Part shown: positions 33,819 to 41,938 of the stretch, one piece after another | Numbering within the stretch: the first letter of the stretch is position 1 | How the letters are laid out: the number at the start of each line of letters is the position of its first letter | From: Lentisphaeria bacterium | GTDB taxonomy: Bacteria; Verrucomicrobiota; Lentisphaeria; Victivallales; Victivallaceae | Assembly (NCBI GenBank): GCA_017462015.1 | Contig: JAFTRX010000054.1 | Coordinates: 1-64,000 of the forward strand | Reading direction: 5' to 3' | DNA length: 64,000 nt | Position numbers and translations under genes: made by a program | Notes under the pieces: model-generated | What the model was told of the DNA's origin: nothing | Databases searched by the model: none | What the model saw: the letters and a program-made list of their open reading frames with translations, nothing else

Positions 33819-34697
33819 TCAGTCTGCCAGCAGTTTGTTGAAAGTTTCGACCAGACGGCGCACGGAGTAGCCGTGGCGGAACATGCTGACTTCACTTTGC
33901 ATGGTAAGCAGACGCGGCGCGCTCTTGATTTTGGCAATAAGCTCTTTCCATTCGATACGGCCGTCACCGGGCATCTTGTGGGCATCGGAATAGCCGTCAT
34001 TGTCGTGCAGATGGCAGGTGACGATGTGCGGAAGCAGATCACCGATGGCATCCGGGTAGCATTCGACCACATCGCCCCAGGCTTCATCCATGGCAGCAAA
34101 ATATTTCTCCCGGCTCTTGCCGGGGAAGTCCGCCATCAGACAGGCGTGACCGGAATCGTAACACACGCCCAGATGGGGGTTGTCGAAACAACTCATGTAA
34201 TAAAGTACCTCTCCGGGGGTGTTGGAGCGTTCATAACTGTTTTCGATGGCAAGGATGATGTCCAGTTGTTCGGCTTCTTCCAGCAAAATACCGATGGAAT
34301 CGACAACGTAGGGGCGCAGAACATCGTTGGGAGTTTTGTAAACAACGCTTTCGTAAGCGCCCATGTGAACGGTGCAGGTCTTACAGCCGAGTTCGGCGGC
34401 GTATGCCATGGCGCGCTTCTGATCTTCCAGCATCCATTTGCGGCGCCCCTTTTCCGCGCAGCAGAGGTCGTAAGGCTGACCGAAAGGAAGGTGCGCATCC
34501 CCGAAGGTGATACCGTGTACCCGGGAGAGCCGCTTGAATTTGGTGAATTCCCACGGTTCTGTGAGTGCTTTTTTGAGGGTGGTTTCGGTGAGGACAAAGT
34601 TGGAAAAACCGTTGTCCTTGAATTCGTTGATCAAATTGGTATAGGTATTTTCCGGCAGAGCCATCCAGTCGTAATAGTGTGAAAGCGGTACAGACAT
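33819..34697 (-). CDS. Xylose-isomerase-like TIM barrel (sugar phosphate isomerase/epimerase)
   Basis: A 292-residue cytoplasmic protein. Landmarks: CKTCTVHMGAYES, IILAIENSYERSN, GVCYDSGHACLM (metal site), VTCHLHDNDG, KMPGDGRIEWKEL and LTMQSEVSMFRHG. Between the two phospholipase C-like genes (gaps 8 and 17 bases), in the same unit. Substrate unknown. Confidence 0.85.
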   Translation of the reverse strand: MSVPLSHYYDWMALPENTYTNLINEFKDNGFSNFVLTETTLKKALTEPWEFTKFKRLSRVHGITFGDAHLPFGQPYDLCCAEKGRRKWMLEDQKRAMAYAAELGCKTCTVHMGAYESVVYKTPNDVLRPYVVDSIGILLEEAEQLDIILAIENSYERSNTPGEVLYYMSCFDNPHLGVCYDSGHACLMADFPGKSREKYFAAMDEAWGDVVECYPDAIGDLLPHIVTCHLHDNDGYSDAHKMPGDGRIEWKELIAKIKSAPRLLTMQSEVSMFRHGYSVRRLVETFNKLLAD

Positions 34698-34714
34698 GAT
34701 TTATCTCCTGCTGA

Positions 34715-36022
34715 TTAAAGTTTTGATTTTAAAACCGGGTTGAGCCAAACGGAGGAAGATTTTCCGTCACCACCGGCAGTGAGCAAAGAGAGGGTGCGGC
34801 ACTCCGGCGGCAAGGCAGTTTTGAAGCGGATAACCCCTCCGTCTCTTGTCGTTTTCCCGGAGGCGAGAAGCTGGACATCGCTGTCACAGCACCAGATGGC
34901 AAAGACCGCTTCACAATTATTTACCGATGCCGGATGGATACCGGCAGTAACTTCCAGTTCGCCATAAATATCTCCGGGAACAGTAAACGAGATAACGCTG
35001 TATGCTCCGGCGGCAAAGCCGTTGCCGGTAAGTTCGGTCTCTCCATCGCGCAGAACCAGCGGCAGCGGATCGCCGTTGGCATCGTATGCACAATTGACCG
35101 ATGCTTCAAACGGATACGGATTGGTAGACATATTGGCGCGCGGCGGATCGCCTTCGGGATAGAGATTCTTGTAAAACGGGATTCCGGCGGCAATATATTT
35201 CAGCCGGTCAAAGCGTTCATCGTAAGCGGTGATGACCGGATGTTTGACCAAACTTATTTCATTGAAGCGATCATGGCACCATGACGGTATCCGGTTTGAA
35301 GCAATGACAAATGCCGTGTGCCAGAAACTGGCAGTAAGATGGATGGCACGGGCGTTCCACTTTTGCATTATCCGGCTGACTTTACGGTCATGACCGGCGA
35401 TGATGCCCTGACACAATGGAATCATATCGGCAGTGATTTTGTCCATATTGGCGAGAATTTTTTCACCCAGCAAATATGCCGCTTCATCCACCGTCCGTCC
35501 CAGAAGTTCCGGTGGAGCTTTGACGGCGGCGAGGTCAATGGGCCAACTGTCCATTATCCGGTGCATGAAGACAAGTTTTTTGCCATTGGCAGGAAAGAGA
35601 CGGTTGAGCAGAAGATTGTTGAAGACATGCCCGGGATTGGAACAATCCTGAATGACATGGGCGCCACTTCCGGCAAAGCGTACTGATTCAGTAACATCTT
35701 GCTTTGCAATAAAGTGGACGACTTTCTCCATGTAGTAACGCAAAGCGTAGTGGAGTTTTTCCGGATCGGGCACATCGCCGAAGGTGGCTCCGCGCCAATC
35801 TTTATCCTGCGGTCCATGGGGGGCAACACGACCGTTTGCCATTACGCAGTAACGGGCGTAGAACGGTTCTTTCTCCGGGGCTTCCCATTGGGAACCGAGG
35901 TGCAGATCCGGGTAATCGCAGCAATGAGCGAGTTCCGCTTCGGCATCTTTCCAGAACTTTTGTTCACCGGGTTTCAAGAGTTGAAAGGCGCGTGCGCCCA
36001 TTTTATCATGCAGACCGGACAT
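34715..36022 (-). CDS. Zinc phospholipase C / P1-nuclease-like protein with NPCBM-like C-terminus (paralogue 2)
   Basis: A 435-residue protein; GGAGG precedes ATG 36022. GSGAHVIQDCSNPGH gives His122, Asp126 and His132, the same H-x3-D-x5-H spacing as in the 32506 protein, and FWHTAFVIASNRIP aligns with its AWHTAFSIAYG. No signal peptide. From about residue 325 a beta-sandwich (YSVISFTVPGDIYGELEVTA, AVFAIWCCDSDVQLL) resembles NPCBM-type carbohydrate-binding modules. First gene of its transcription unit, behind a promoter at 36062-36089. Confidence 0.6.
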   Translation of the reverse strand: MSGLHDKMGARAFQLLKPGEQKFWKDAEAELAHCCDYPDLHLGSQWEAPEKEPFYARYCVMANGRVAPHGPQDKDWRGATFGDVPDPEKLHYALRYYMEKVVHFIAKQDVTESVRFAGSGAHVIQDCSNPGHVFNNLLLNRLFPANGKKLVFMHRIMDSWPIDLAAVKAPPELLGRTVDEAAYLLGEKILANMDKITADMIPLCQGIIAGHDRKVSRIMQKWNARAIHLTASFWHTAFVIASNRIPSWCHDRFNEISLVKHPVITAYDERFDRLKYIAAGIPFYKNLYPEGDPPRANMSTNPYPFEASVNCAYDANGDPLPLVLRDGETELTGNGFAAGAYSVISFTVPGDIYGELEVTAGIHPASVNNCEAVFAIWCCDSDVQLLASGKTTRDGGVIRFKTALPPECRTLSLLTAGGDGKSSSVWLNPVLKSKL

Positions 36023-36061
36023 ATTTTTTCCTCCGAGATAACAGTTGACAGTACAGTATTG

Positions 36062-36089
36062 AATATACCTTTGAAAATTATGTTTGCAA
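36062..36089 (-). promoter_or_regulatory. Promoter of the 36.0-30.7 kb unit
   Basis: On the minus strand TTGCAA (36084-36089), 16-base spacer, TATATT (36062-36067). Separates this unit from the GH36 gene upstream. Confidence 0.6.
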
Positions 36090-36137
36090 CAAAAGCAACT
36101 GATTTTTTCCGGGATATTGTCAAACTGTACTCAAATG

Positions 36138-37700
36138 TTAAAAGTTGGTACTTCCCGGCGCCACGTCAATGCCGTCGACGGTGACACTCTCAGAAGAGAT
36201 ATTCAACACCGTAAGTTTCCGGTCGGCGGCGGCTTTTATCACCCGGTCAAACATGGTGCTGTCGTTGAGGATGACCAGCACTTCTGACTCGTTTTCAACC
36301 GTGGCGGCGCCGACGTCGCAGGAGTTGAAGTAAAATTGCCAGTGACCGTGGTTGAGAAGCTGCTTTTTGGCGTGATAAAGGTCAAGGTAATATTTGACAA
36401 TGGAAATGTGTTCCGCCGGAAGCGTGTTGACATCCATTGAAAGCATGGGGACGGCCAGCATCATCACCATCATGTGGCGCGCCACATTTTCCGGGTATTC
36501 ATCCTCTGCCCAGTATGCCGGATCGGCGTGGACGGGAACACCGTCACCCAGCGACAGACGGATGTCCGCCAACCGCCGGAAGTTGAACGCCCAGTCAAAG
36601 GGAACGTCTCCGGCGCGGAACTGAGTGGCAAAAGGAAGCATACCGATAGTGGCGTATCCCTGACGGAATTCGATCAGAGTTTCCGGAGCTTTATCGCGCA
36701 GACCGGAGCTGAGTTTTTCGATTAGATACCCGGTATTGCGCCCGATGGGGGCTTCGACGGAGGGGTGCACCACATCGAGAAAGTCGATCTTCAATCCGTC
36801 CAGACCGTTATCTTTGGCAAGCGCTATCAGTTTTTCCGAGATGTGATCCACCGCATCGCGGTGTGACACATCCAGATGAGAACATCCTTCGTGAACACGC
36901 TCAAACACCCACTCCGGATGGTTGCGGTAAAGTTCGCTGTCCACGCCGGCAAAGTGCGGAGCGACCCAGAGCAGATACTTCAAACCGATTTGTTGAACGG
37001 TTTTGACATGCTCTTTGAAGTTGGGAAACTTGCGCGGGGAAATATTCCAGTCGCCGATGGTATTGTACCAGTTGGGCAGAGTTTCCGGAGTTACCCGCTT
37101 GTCCTCATCGTAACACCATCCGTCATCGACGATAAGGGTGGAGAATCCCAGCGCCTTGACTTTGCGCATTTGTTTTTCTATCCATTTGCTGTTCACTTCG
37201 CCGTGGACAGCGTACCAGGTGCAGAATACCGGTTCCCACGCTCCGGCAGGAAAGTTCAGTTTTTCCGGCATGACACTTTTCCGCCAATCGGCAACGCTCT
37301 CCTGAAGCGAAACATCTTCCCGGCGGTCAACGGTCAACACAAACGGGGTCTCCCCGGTCACGGTGAACGTTATATCGTAAGTGCAGTTCTGCTGGTTGAG
37401 CGCCGCAGAAAAACAGGTGTCATCACGCAGATTGTCCGTGGCGACGGAACAACGCAGTTCCCGGGCGCGGTTGAAGAAGGCGAGGAACGGCATCCCCCGG
37501 TTGAAAGCGGAGGTGTACTCCACTTTCCACGGCAGACGGAGCTGAAACTCCGACATGTTGCAGTACCACACGCCGTGGATATCGACGATGGGCAGTGCCA
37601 TTTTGATTACGGTTTTGTTTCCGGCGGGGGTGATGTTGAAAAGATTCAACGCTCCGTACGCAGCTTCAAAACATTCGGCATTATTGACAAAAATTTTCAT
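36138..37700 (-). CDS. GH36-family alpha-galactosidase-like enzyme
   Basis: A 520-residue cytoplasmic protein; ATG 37700 lies five bases after the upstream stop. The barrel carries TWYAVHGEVNSKWIEKQ, STLIVDDGWCYDED, the nucleophile in GLKIDFLDVVHPS, EFRQGYATIGM and the RAGDVPFDWAFNFRR acid/base region, the order of GH36/GH27-type enzymes. The N-terminal domain is a beta sandwich. Without a signal peptide it should hydrolyse an imported galactoside or related sugar. Second gene of a two-gene unit. Confidence 0.78.
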   Translation of the reverse strand: MKIFVNNAECFEAAYGALNLFNITPAGNKTVIKMALPIVDIHGVWYCNMSEFQLRLPWKVEYTSAFNRGMPFLAFFNRARELRCSVATDNLRDDTCFSAALNQQNCTYDITFTVTGETPFVLTVDRREDVSLQESVADWRKSVMPEKLNFPAGAWEPVFCTWYAVHGEVNSKWIEKQMRKVKALGFSTLIVDDGWCYDEDKRVTPETLPNWYNTIGDWNISPRKFPNFKEHVKTVQQIGLKYLLWVAPHFAGVDSELYRNHPEWVFERVHEGCSHLDVSHRDAVDHISEKLIALAKDNGLDGLKIDFLDVVHPSVEAPIGRNTGYLIEKLSSGLRDKAPETLIEFRQGYATIGMLPFATQFRAGDVPFDWAFNFRRLADIRLSLGDGVPVHADPAYWAEDEYPENVARHMMVMMLAVPMLSMDVNTLPAEHISIVKYYLDLYHAKKQLLNHGHWQFYFNSCDVGAATVENESEVLVILNDSTMFDRVIKAAADRKLTVLNISSESVTVDGIDVAPGSTNF

Positions 37701-37705
37701 GCAAC

Positions 37706-38515
37706 TCAAAGCGCTTTCATTTTAATAAAGTTTTCTTCGATCGCGGCAAGACACTCCGCGGCGGGGGCGTTGAAACGGCTGGTTTCGTAGTTGAATGGCC
37801 CCGTGTAACCGATCTCACGCAGCGCCTGAATGGCGGCTTTGAAGTCGATCACACCCTTGAACGGCATCCAGTGGCGCTCATCAACACCGTCATAATCGCA
37901 GATATGGAGCGTGAAAAGTTTTTCACCCAGTTCGCGGATGATGGCAGGTATCTGCGGATACTGATCCATGATGTGATTGACATCCAGACAGACACCGAAG
38001 CGGTCGCTCATGCCGTCCAGCATTCTGTTCATATCCGACATGGTGTTACCCATGCACAACCGGGGAAGAAATTCCAGTGCGATTTTCATGTCGTGCAAAG
38101 CAAGTTCTCCTTCGATTTCCAGCATGCTTTTGCGGAGCTGGGCGATGTAGACATCCCGTTTGGTCTGGTCGATGGGTTCGGTACTGGGGTGGATTATCAA
38201 CAGTTTTGAACCGAGCCGGGACGCTTCGTGGATATGGACACGCAAACGGCTCATCGCCCGGAGCCGGATGACCTCATCAGGATCGGCGATGTCGTCGATC
38301 TGTTTGAAAGGGACATGGTAGGAGATCACTTTTTTCCCGGTACGATCCAGCATTTTGATGAAGGCAGTGCGGATTTCGCCGTCATAATCGGTCCAGAAGC
38401 ACCACGGACTCCATTCAAAGGTCGAAACGGAAGATTTTTCCAGAAGTTCAATGGTCTCGTAATCCATCACACCGGTGATGGCATCGAGTGAAACGCCAAG
38501 TCCAAGATCAAACAT
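37706..38515 (-). CDS. Xylose-isomerase-like TIM barrel (sugar phosphate isomerase/epimerase)
   Basis: A 269-residue cytoplasmic protein. Landmarks: KLLIIHPSTEP, IALEFLPRLCMGN, GVCLDVNHIMDQ (metal site), TLHICDYDG, HWMPFKGVIDF, and a late FNYETSRF. It precedes the GH36 gene by five bases and is the third member of this fold in the window. Confidence 0.83.
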   Translation of the reverse strand: MFDLGLGVSLDAITGVMDYETIELLEKSSVSTFEWSPWCFWTDYDGEIRTAFIKMLDRTGKKVISYHVPFKQIDDIADPDEVIRLRAMSRLRVHIHEASRLGSKLLIIHPSTEPIDQTKRDVYIAQLRKSMLEIEGELALHDMKIALEFLPRLCMGNTMSDMNRMLDGMSDRFGVCLDVNHIMDQYPQIPAIIRELGEKLFTLHICDYDGVDERHWMPFKGVIDFKAAIQALREIGYTGPFNYETSRFNAPAAECLAAIEENFIKMKAL

Positions 38516-38617
38516 TTTTTCAATTCCCGATTTAAAACGTTGTTTTGTTTGTATATCTGCTATAATTTATACCGGAATCGCCGGGAAATCAAATACTTTT
38601 TTCAAAAAAAAGCTGTA

Positions 38618-38646
38618 TTGCAAATCTGTTTTTTTTGTGCTATATT
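38618..38646 (+). promoter_or_regulatory. Promoter of the secreted histidine phosphatase gene
   Basis: TTGCAA (38618-38623), 17-base spacer, TATATT (38641-38646) preceded by GTGC; 43 bases before the start codon. Confidence 0.65.
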
Positions 38647-38689
38647 TTCTGCAAAACGTGCAATTATTACAACAGGGAGTAAATCATCA

Positions 38690-39433
38690 ATGAAAAAATC
38701 GTTTTTTCTGTTTGTCTTGGTATTGATTTTGTCCGGTTCGTTTCTGACTGCCGGAGAAAATGGCACTTTGAGCAAGCACGCCGGGAGGGTCTTTATCACC
38801 CGGCATGGTCAGAGGGATAAAGGCAAGGCTCCTGATTATGATCCACCTTTGACTGAAGATGGCAGAAAACAGGCTCATTTAGTGGCAGGAGAACTTGCCG
38901 GAAGAAAATTCAAAGGGGTCATTTACGCTTCCCCGTACCGCAGAACTCTGGAGACTGCCGCGATAATTGCTGCCAAAACCGGTTCCAGACTCTATCTTGC
39001 TCCTCTTGCTCAGGAGTATGCCAGACGTCCCGGAAAACCCCGGACTCTGGCACGTCCTTTGAGTGAATTGAAAAAAGAGTTCCCGCTTATTGCAACGGAA
39101 CATCTGCCGGATGACTGGCTGATCCGGGGGCCGGAAACGTTTTTATCGGTCAAAGAACGGGTGAATAAGATGCTGGCATCAATGCCGCCGAAACCGCAGA
39201 ATGAAGATTGGTTGTTTGTCACTCACGGAGCTGTTATCAAAGGTTTTCATCTGCTTTGCGTGGATTACCGGAGCGGCAAAGAGCCGGAAATGCCGGTACA
39301 CTGGAACTGCTGTTTGTCGGAATACCACTTTCTGCCGGGCGGAAAGTTGAAAATGATCTCTCTCTTTGATGTTTCATTTATCCCTGAAGAACTTATAACT
39401 TCCAATTCCCGCCGCAAAATTCCGGCAAAGTAA
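38690..39433 (+). CDS. Secreted histidine phosphatase (phosphoglycerate mutase superfamily)
   Basis: A 247-residue protein; ATG 38690 follows AGGGAG. Signal peptide MKKSFFLFVLVLILSGSFLTA. The catalytic motif FITRHGQRDKG has the RHG histidine, followed by LTEDGRKQAHLVAGEL, the SPYRRTLETA arginine motif, and the second histidine in FVTHGAVIKGFH. A periplasmic phosphatase rather than a glycolytic mutase. Convergent with rmuC downstream. Confidence 0.88.
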   Translation: MKKSFFLFVLVLILSGSFLTAGENGTLSKHAGRVFITRHGQRDKGKAPDYDPPLTEDGRKQAHLVAGELAGRKFKGVIYASPYRRTLETAAIIAAKTGSRLYLAPLAQEYARRPGKPRTLARPLSELKKEFPLIATEHLPDDWLIRGPETFLSVKERVNKMLASMPPKPQNEDWLFVTHGAVIKGFHLLCVDYRSGKEPEMPVHWNCCLSEYHFLPGGKLKMISLFDVSFIPEELITSNSRRKIPAK

Positions 39434-39461
39434 CGCTCCTGCTCCTGAGAGTACCGCGTTT

Positions 39462-40850
39462 TCAGGATTCCTCTGAAATGTCGGTGTCGTCAAGTTCGAG
39501 GCGTTTGGGGGATTTGCGCTGTTTGTTCATGCGGACACCGAGACGTTTGAGTTTTTCTCCGGTGTTGACGATACTGTGGTTGCGTTCACCCTGTTTGAGA
39601 CGGTGGAGTGCTTTATCGTAGGTGGCGTGCAGCTTATCCAGCTCTGAGCCGATCTGATCGAAATCTTCGTAAAAAGCGTAGAGCCGGTCAAGCATGACGG
39701 CGGCGGTATCAAGGATATCCTGCTGGTTGCGGGATTGTTCTTCCCGGGTCCAGGAGATGTGGATTATTTTGAGCAGAGCCATCAGATTTACCGGGCTGAC
39801 GATCATGACCTTGCTTTTGAATGCTTCCCCCCACAGATTGGGGTCGGAGATCATTGCCAGCTGATAAGGGCCTTCGTTGGGGATGAACATGATGACAAAA
39901 TCGACGGTGTCGCGTCCGGATTTGTTGTTGTAAGAGGAATAATCCTTGCGGGCAAGCTCATTGACGTGGTTGCGGACACTGCGGATGTGGCGGTCGAGAG
40001 CATCCTGACGGGAAACATCGTCGGTGGAGTTCATATAATCGACGTAGGCGGACAAACTGACTTTGCTGTCGATGATGACATCCTTGCCGTCGGGATAATG
40101 AATAATGACATCCGGGCGCATTTTTTTCTCTTTATCGCCGGCGACGGCGTTGCCGTCGGTGTCGCGGATGGTTTCCTGCCGTTCATAATGGACACCGGCA
40201 ATCAGACCGGAACGGTTGAGAATATCTTCCAGAATAAGTTCGCCCCAGTTGCCCTGAGTTTTCTGTTCGCTTTTGAGAGCGTTGGCAAGGGAACGGGCTT
40301 CAGTGCCGATGCGGCAGGTCTCCTCCATCATTTTGCCGAGCTGGGTGGTGAGTGAAGCGGCAAGTTCGATACCTTTGTTCTTGGATTCTTCGACGGCGGT
40401 TTTAAATTCTCCCATCTTCTCCCGGAGGGGGGAAAGCAGGATTTCGAGCTGTTCTTTGTTGGCAGCTTGAAGTTTGCCGGATTTTTCTTCCAGAATTTTA
40501 TTGGAGAGGGCATTGCACTCTTCTTTGAGCTGGGCGAGGCGCGCCTGATGGGTTTTTTCCAGTTCAGAAAAACTGCGTTCGTGGTGCTGTTGAAGCATTT
40601 TCAGCTTTTGGGAATGGCTTTCATCGAGGAGAAGTTTTTCCCGTTCAAAGGATTCTTTGAGCAGTTGTTTTTCCACTTCATACTGCTGTTGTTGAGCGGT
40701 GATGGTGGTTTGCATTTCAATATTTTTGATTTTGAGTGTATCGCGTTCACCGGTGATGGCGCGCAAATTTTTGAGAGAGAGGATGCGGAGCAGCACTGCG
40801 CCTGCGGCGGCACCGGTAAAGAGTGCCAGAATAAGAATGAGATACTGCAT
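39462..40850 (-). CDS. rmuC: DNA recombination protein RmuC
   Basis: A 462-residue protein. An N-terminal membrane helix (YLILILALFTGAAAGAVLL) is followed by a long coiled coil (about 30-160, Gln/Glu/Lys-rich) and the RmuC nuclease-like domain: LANALKSEQKTQGNWGELIL, RSGLIAGVHYERQ, MRPDVIIHYPDGKDVIIDSK and FVIMFIPNEG. RmuC limits inverted-repeat recombination in E. coli. The C-terminal tail is basic then acidic. Alone on the minus strand. Confidence 0.94.
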   Translation of the reverse strand: MQYLILILALFTGAAAGAVLLRILSLKNLRAITGERDTLKIKNIEMQTTITAQQQQYEVEKQLLKESFEREKLLLDESHSQKLKMLQQHHERSFSELEKTHQARLAQLKEECNALSNKILEEKSGKLQAANKEQLEILLSPLREKMGEFKTAVEESKNKGIELAASLTTQLGKMMEETCRIGTEARSLANALKSEQKTQGNWGELILEDILNRSGLIAGVHYERQETIRDTDGNAVAGDKEKKMRPDVIIHYPDGKDVIIDSKVSLSAYVDYMNSTDDVSRQDALDRHIRSVRNHVNELARKDYSSYNNKSGRDTVDFVIMFIPNEGPYQLAMISDPNLWGEAFKSKVMIVSPVNLMALLKIIHISWTREEQSRNQQDILDTAAVMLDRLYAFYEDFDQIGSELDKLHATYDKALHRLKQGERNHSIVNTGEKLKRLGVRMNKQRKSPKRLELDDTDISEES

Positions 40851-40914
40851 GGAAAATCCTTTCTGAAATCTTATTTATAACATAGCGCCGGAACGGGACT
40901 TTTGCAACCGGATT

Positions 40915-41673
40915 TCATGTTCCGGCGGGGATTTGTATAAGTTCCAAGCCGGAACCGGTCAGGTTATTGGCATCGTCCGGGGAGATGCCGTCATCGGTGA
41001 CTAAGAGATCGATGTCATCCAATGTCGCAAAACGGGTGAGCGCGCGGCGGCCGAACTTGCTGCTGTCGGTGATGATCGCGGCATGGGAGGCGATGCGGAG
41101 GGATTTCTTTTCCAGATTGGAAACGCTGATGTCCGAGGTGTAAAAACCGTAATCGCTCAATGCCGCATCACAGCCGGAAATCAGCCAGTCAACGTGGTAT
41201 TCCTCCAGATTTTTTTCCGCGATGGGACCAACGAGATCGAGGGAGTTGCTCCGCAATTCGCCTCCGAGAAGTATCACCTTGCAGCAGGAGCGGAAAAGGG
41301 TCGATGCCGCCGGAAGCGAGTTGGTTATCACCGTGAGCGGCAGACGGTTGCAGCGGGCGATCACTTTGGCAAAGGCGAGGCTGGTGCTTCCGGCACTGAT
41401 AAAAATCGACTCCGCAGGCATTATCCGCTGGTAGAGGGCGTTGGCAATGGCGAACTTGCAATCAGTCATTTCGGAGGCGGCACTTTCCGGTTCGTACTTC
41501 GCCGGGTAAGGGATCGCACCGCCTTTTACGCACAAAATCAGCTTGCGTTCCTCTAAGAGTTTGAGGTCGCGCCGCAGTGTCATTTCGGTGACTCCGAGTT
41601 CCACTGCCGCCTCGCGGATAAGCAGTTTTCCGCGTTGAAGCATATCCAAAATTTTCCGTTGACGCTGATGCAT
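40915..41673 (-). CDS. DeoR-family transcriptional regulator
   Basis: A 252-residue protein; GGAGGGAAT precedes ATG 41673, so the longer frame is not used. The N-terminal DeoR helix-turn-helix reads RQRKILDMLQRGKLLIREAA, then ELGVTEMTLRRDLKLLEERK, followed by the sugar-phosphate-sensing domain with ESIFISAGSTSLAFAKVI, VITNSLPAAS, VILLGGELR and DSSKFGRRAL. Likely represses itself and the divergent operon; two TGTTA-N5-TAACA operators lie between them and one covers its own -10 box. Confidence 0.93.
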   Translation of the reverse strand: MHQRQRKILDMLQRGKLLIREAAVELGVTEMTLRRDLKLLEERKLILCVKGGAIPYPAKYEPESAASEMTDCKFAIANALYQRIMPAESIFISAGSTSLAFAKVIARCNRLPLTVITNSLPAASTLFRSCCKVILLGGELRSNSLDLVGPIAEKNLEEYHVDWLISGCDAALSDYGFYTSDISVSNLEKKSLRIASHAAIITDSSKFGRRALTRFATLDDIDLLVTDDGISPDDANNLTGSGLELIQIPAGT

Positions 41674-41684
41674 ATTCCCTCCTG

Positions 41685-41699
41685 TGTTATAAATTAACA
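41685..41699. promoter_or_regulatory. Operator TGTTA-N5-TAACA at the deoR promoter
   Basis: TGTTA (41685-41689), TAAAT, TAACA (41695-41699). It covers the -10 box (AAATTA on the plus strand, 41691-41696) of a minus-strand TTGCGT-17-TAATTT promoter (-35 at 41714-41719). TGTTA/TAACA half-sites are characteristic of DeoR-family operators. Confidence 0.65.
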
Positions 41700-41805
41700 T
41701 TGTTGGGAGCAAAACGCAAGTGGAATTAATGGTATTTTTTAAAAATTGTGCGGAAAAATCCAAATTATACACTTTTTTCCCGGAATGGAGGAGAGGGGGG
41801 GCGAA

Positions 41806-41820
41806 TGTTAAAAAATAACA
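41806..41820. promoter_or_regulatory. Operator TGTTA-N5-TAACA upstream of the aminotransferase operon
   Basis: TGTTA (41806-41810), AAAAA, TAACA (41816-41820), with the flanking A/T also matching to give AATGTTA/TAACATT. Same architecture and spacing as the site at 41685; centre-to-centre distance 121 bases. Confidence 0.65.
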
Positions 41821-41860
41821 TTTTCTTTCAGATAAAATGCAGTTGGAAGCGTTTTTGCGC

Positions 41861-41888
41861 TTGCGAAAAATAAAAACCGGGCTATTTT
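41861..41888 (+). promoter_or_regulatory. Promoter of the aminotransferase operon
   Basis: TTGCGA (41861-41866), 16-base spacer, TATTTT (41883-41888), about 40 bases downstream of the operator. Confidence 0.45.
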
Positions 41889-41938
41889 AATACATGGTAA
41901 CCCGAAAGGTATTGTCTAAACATCGAAAGGAATGAAAA

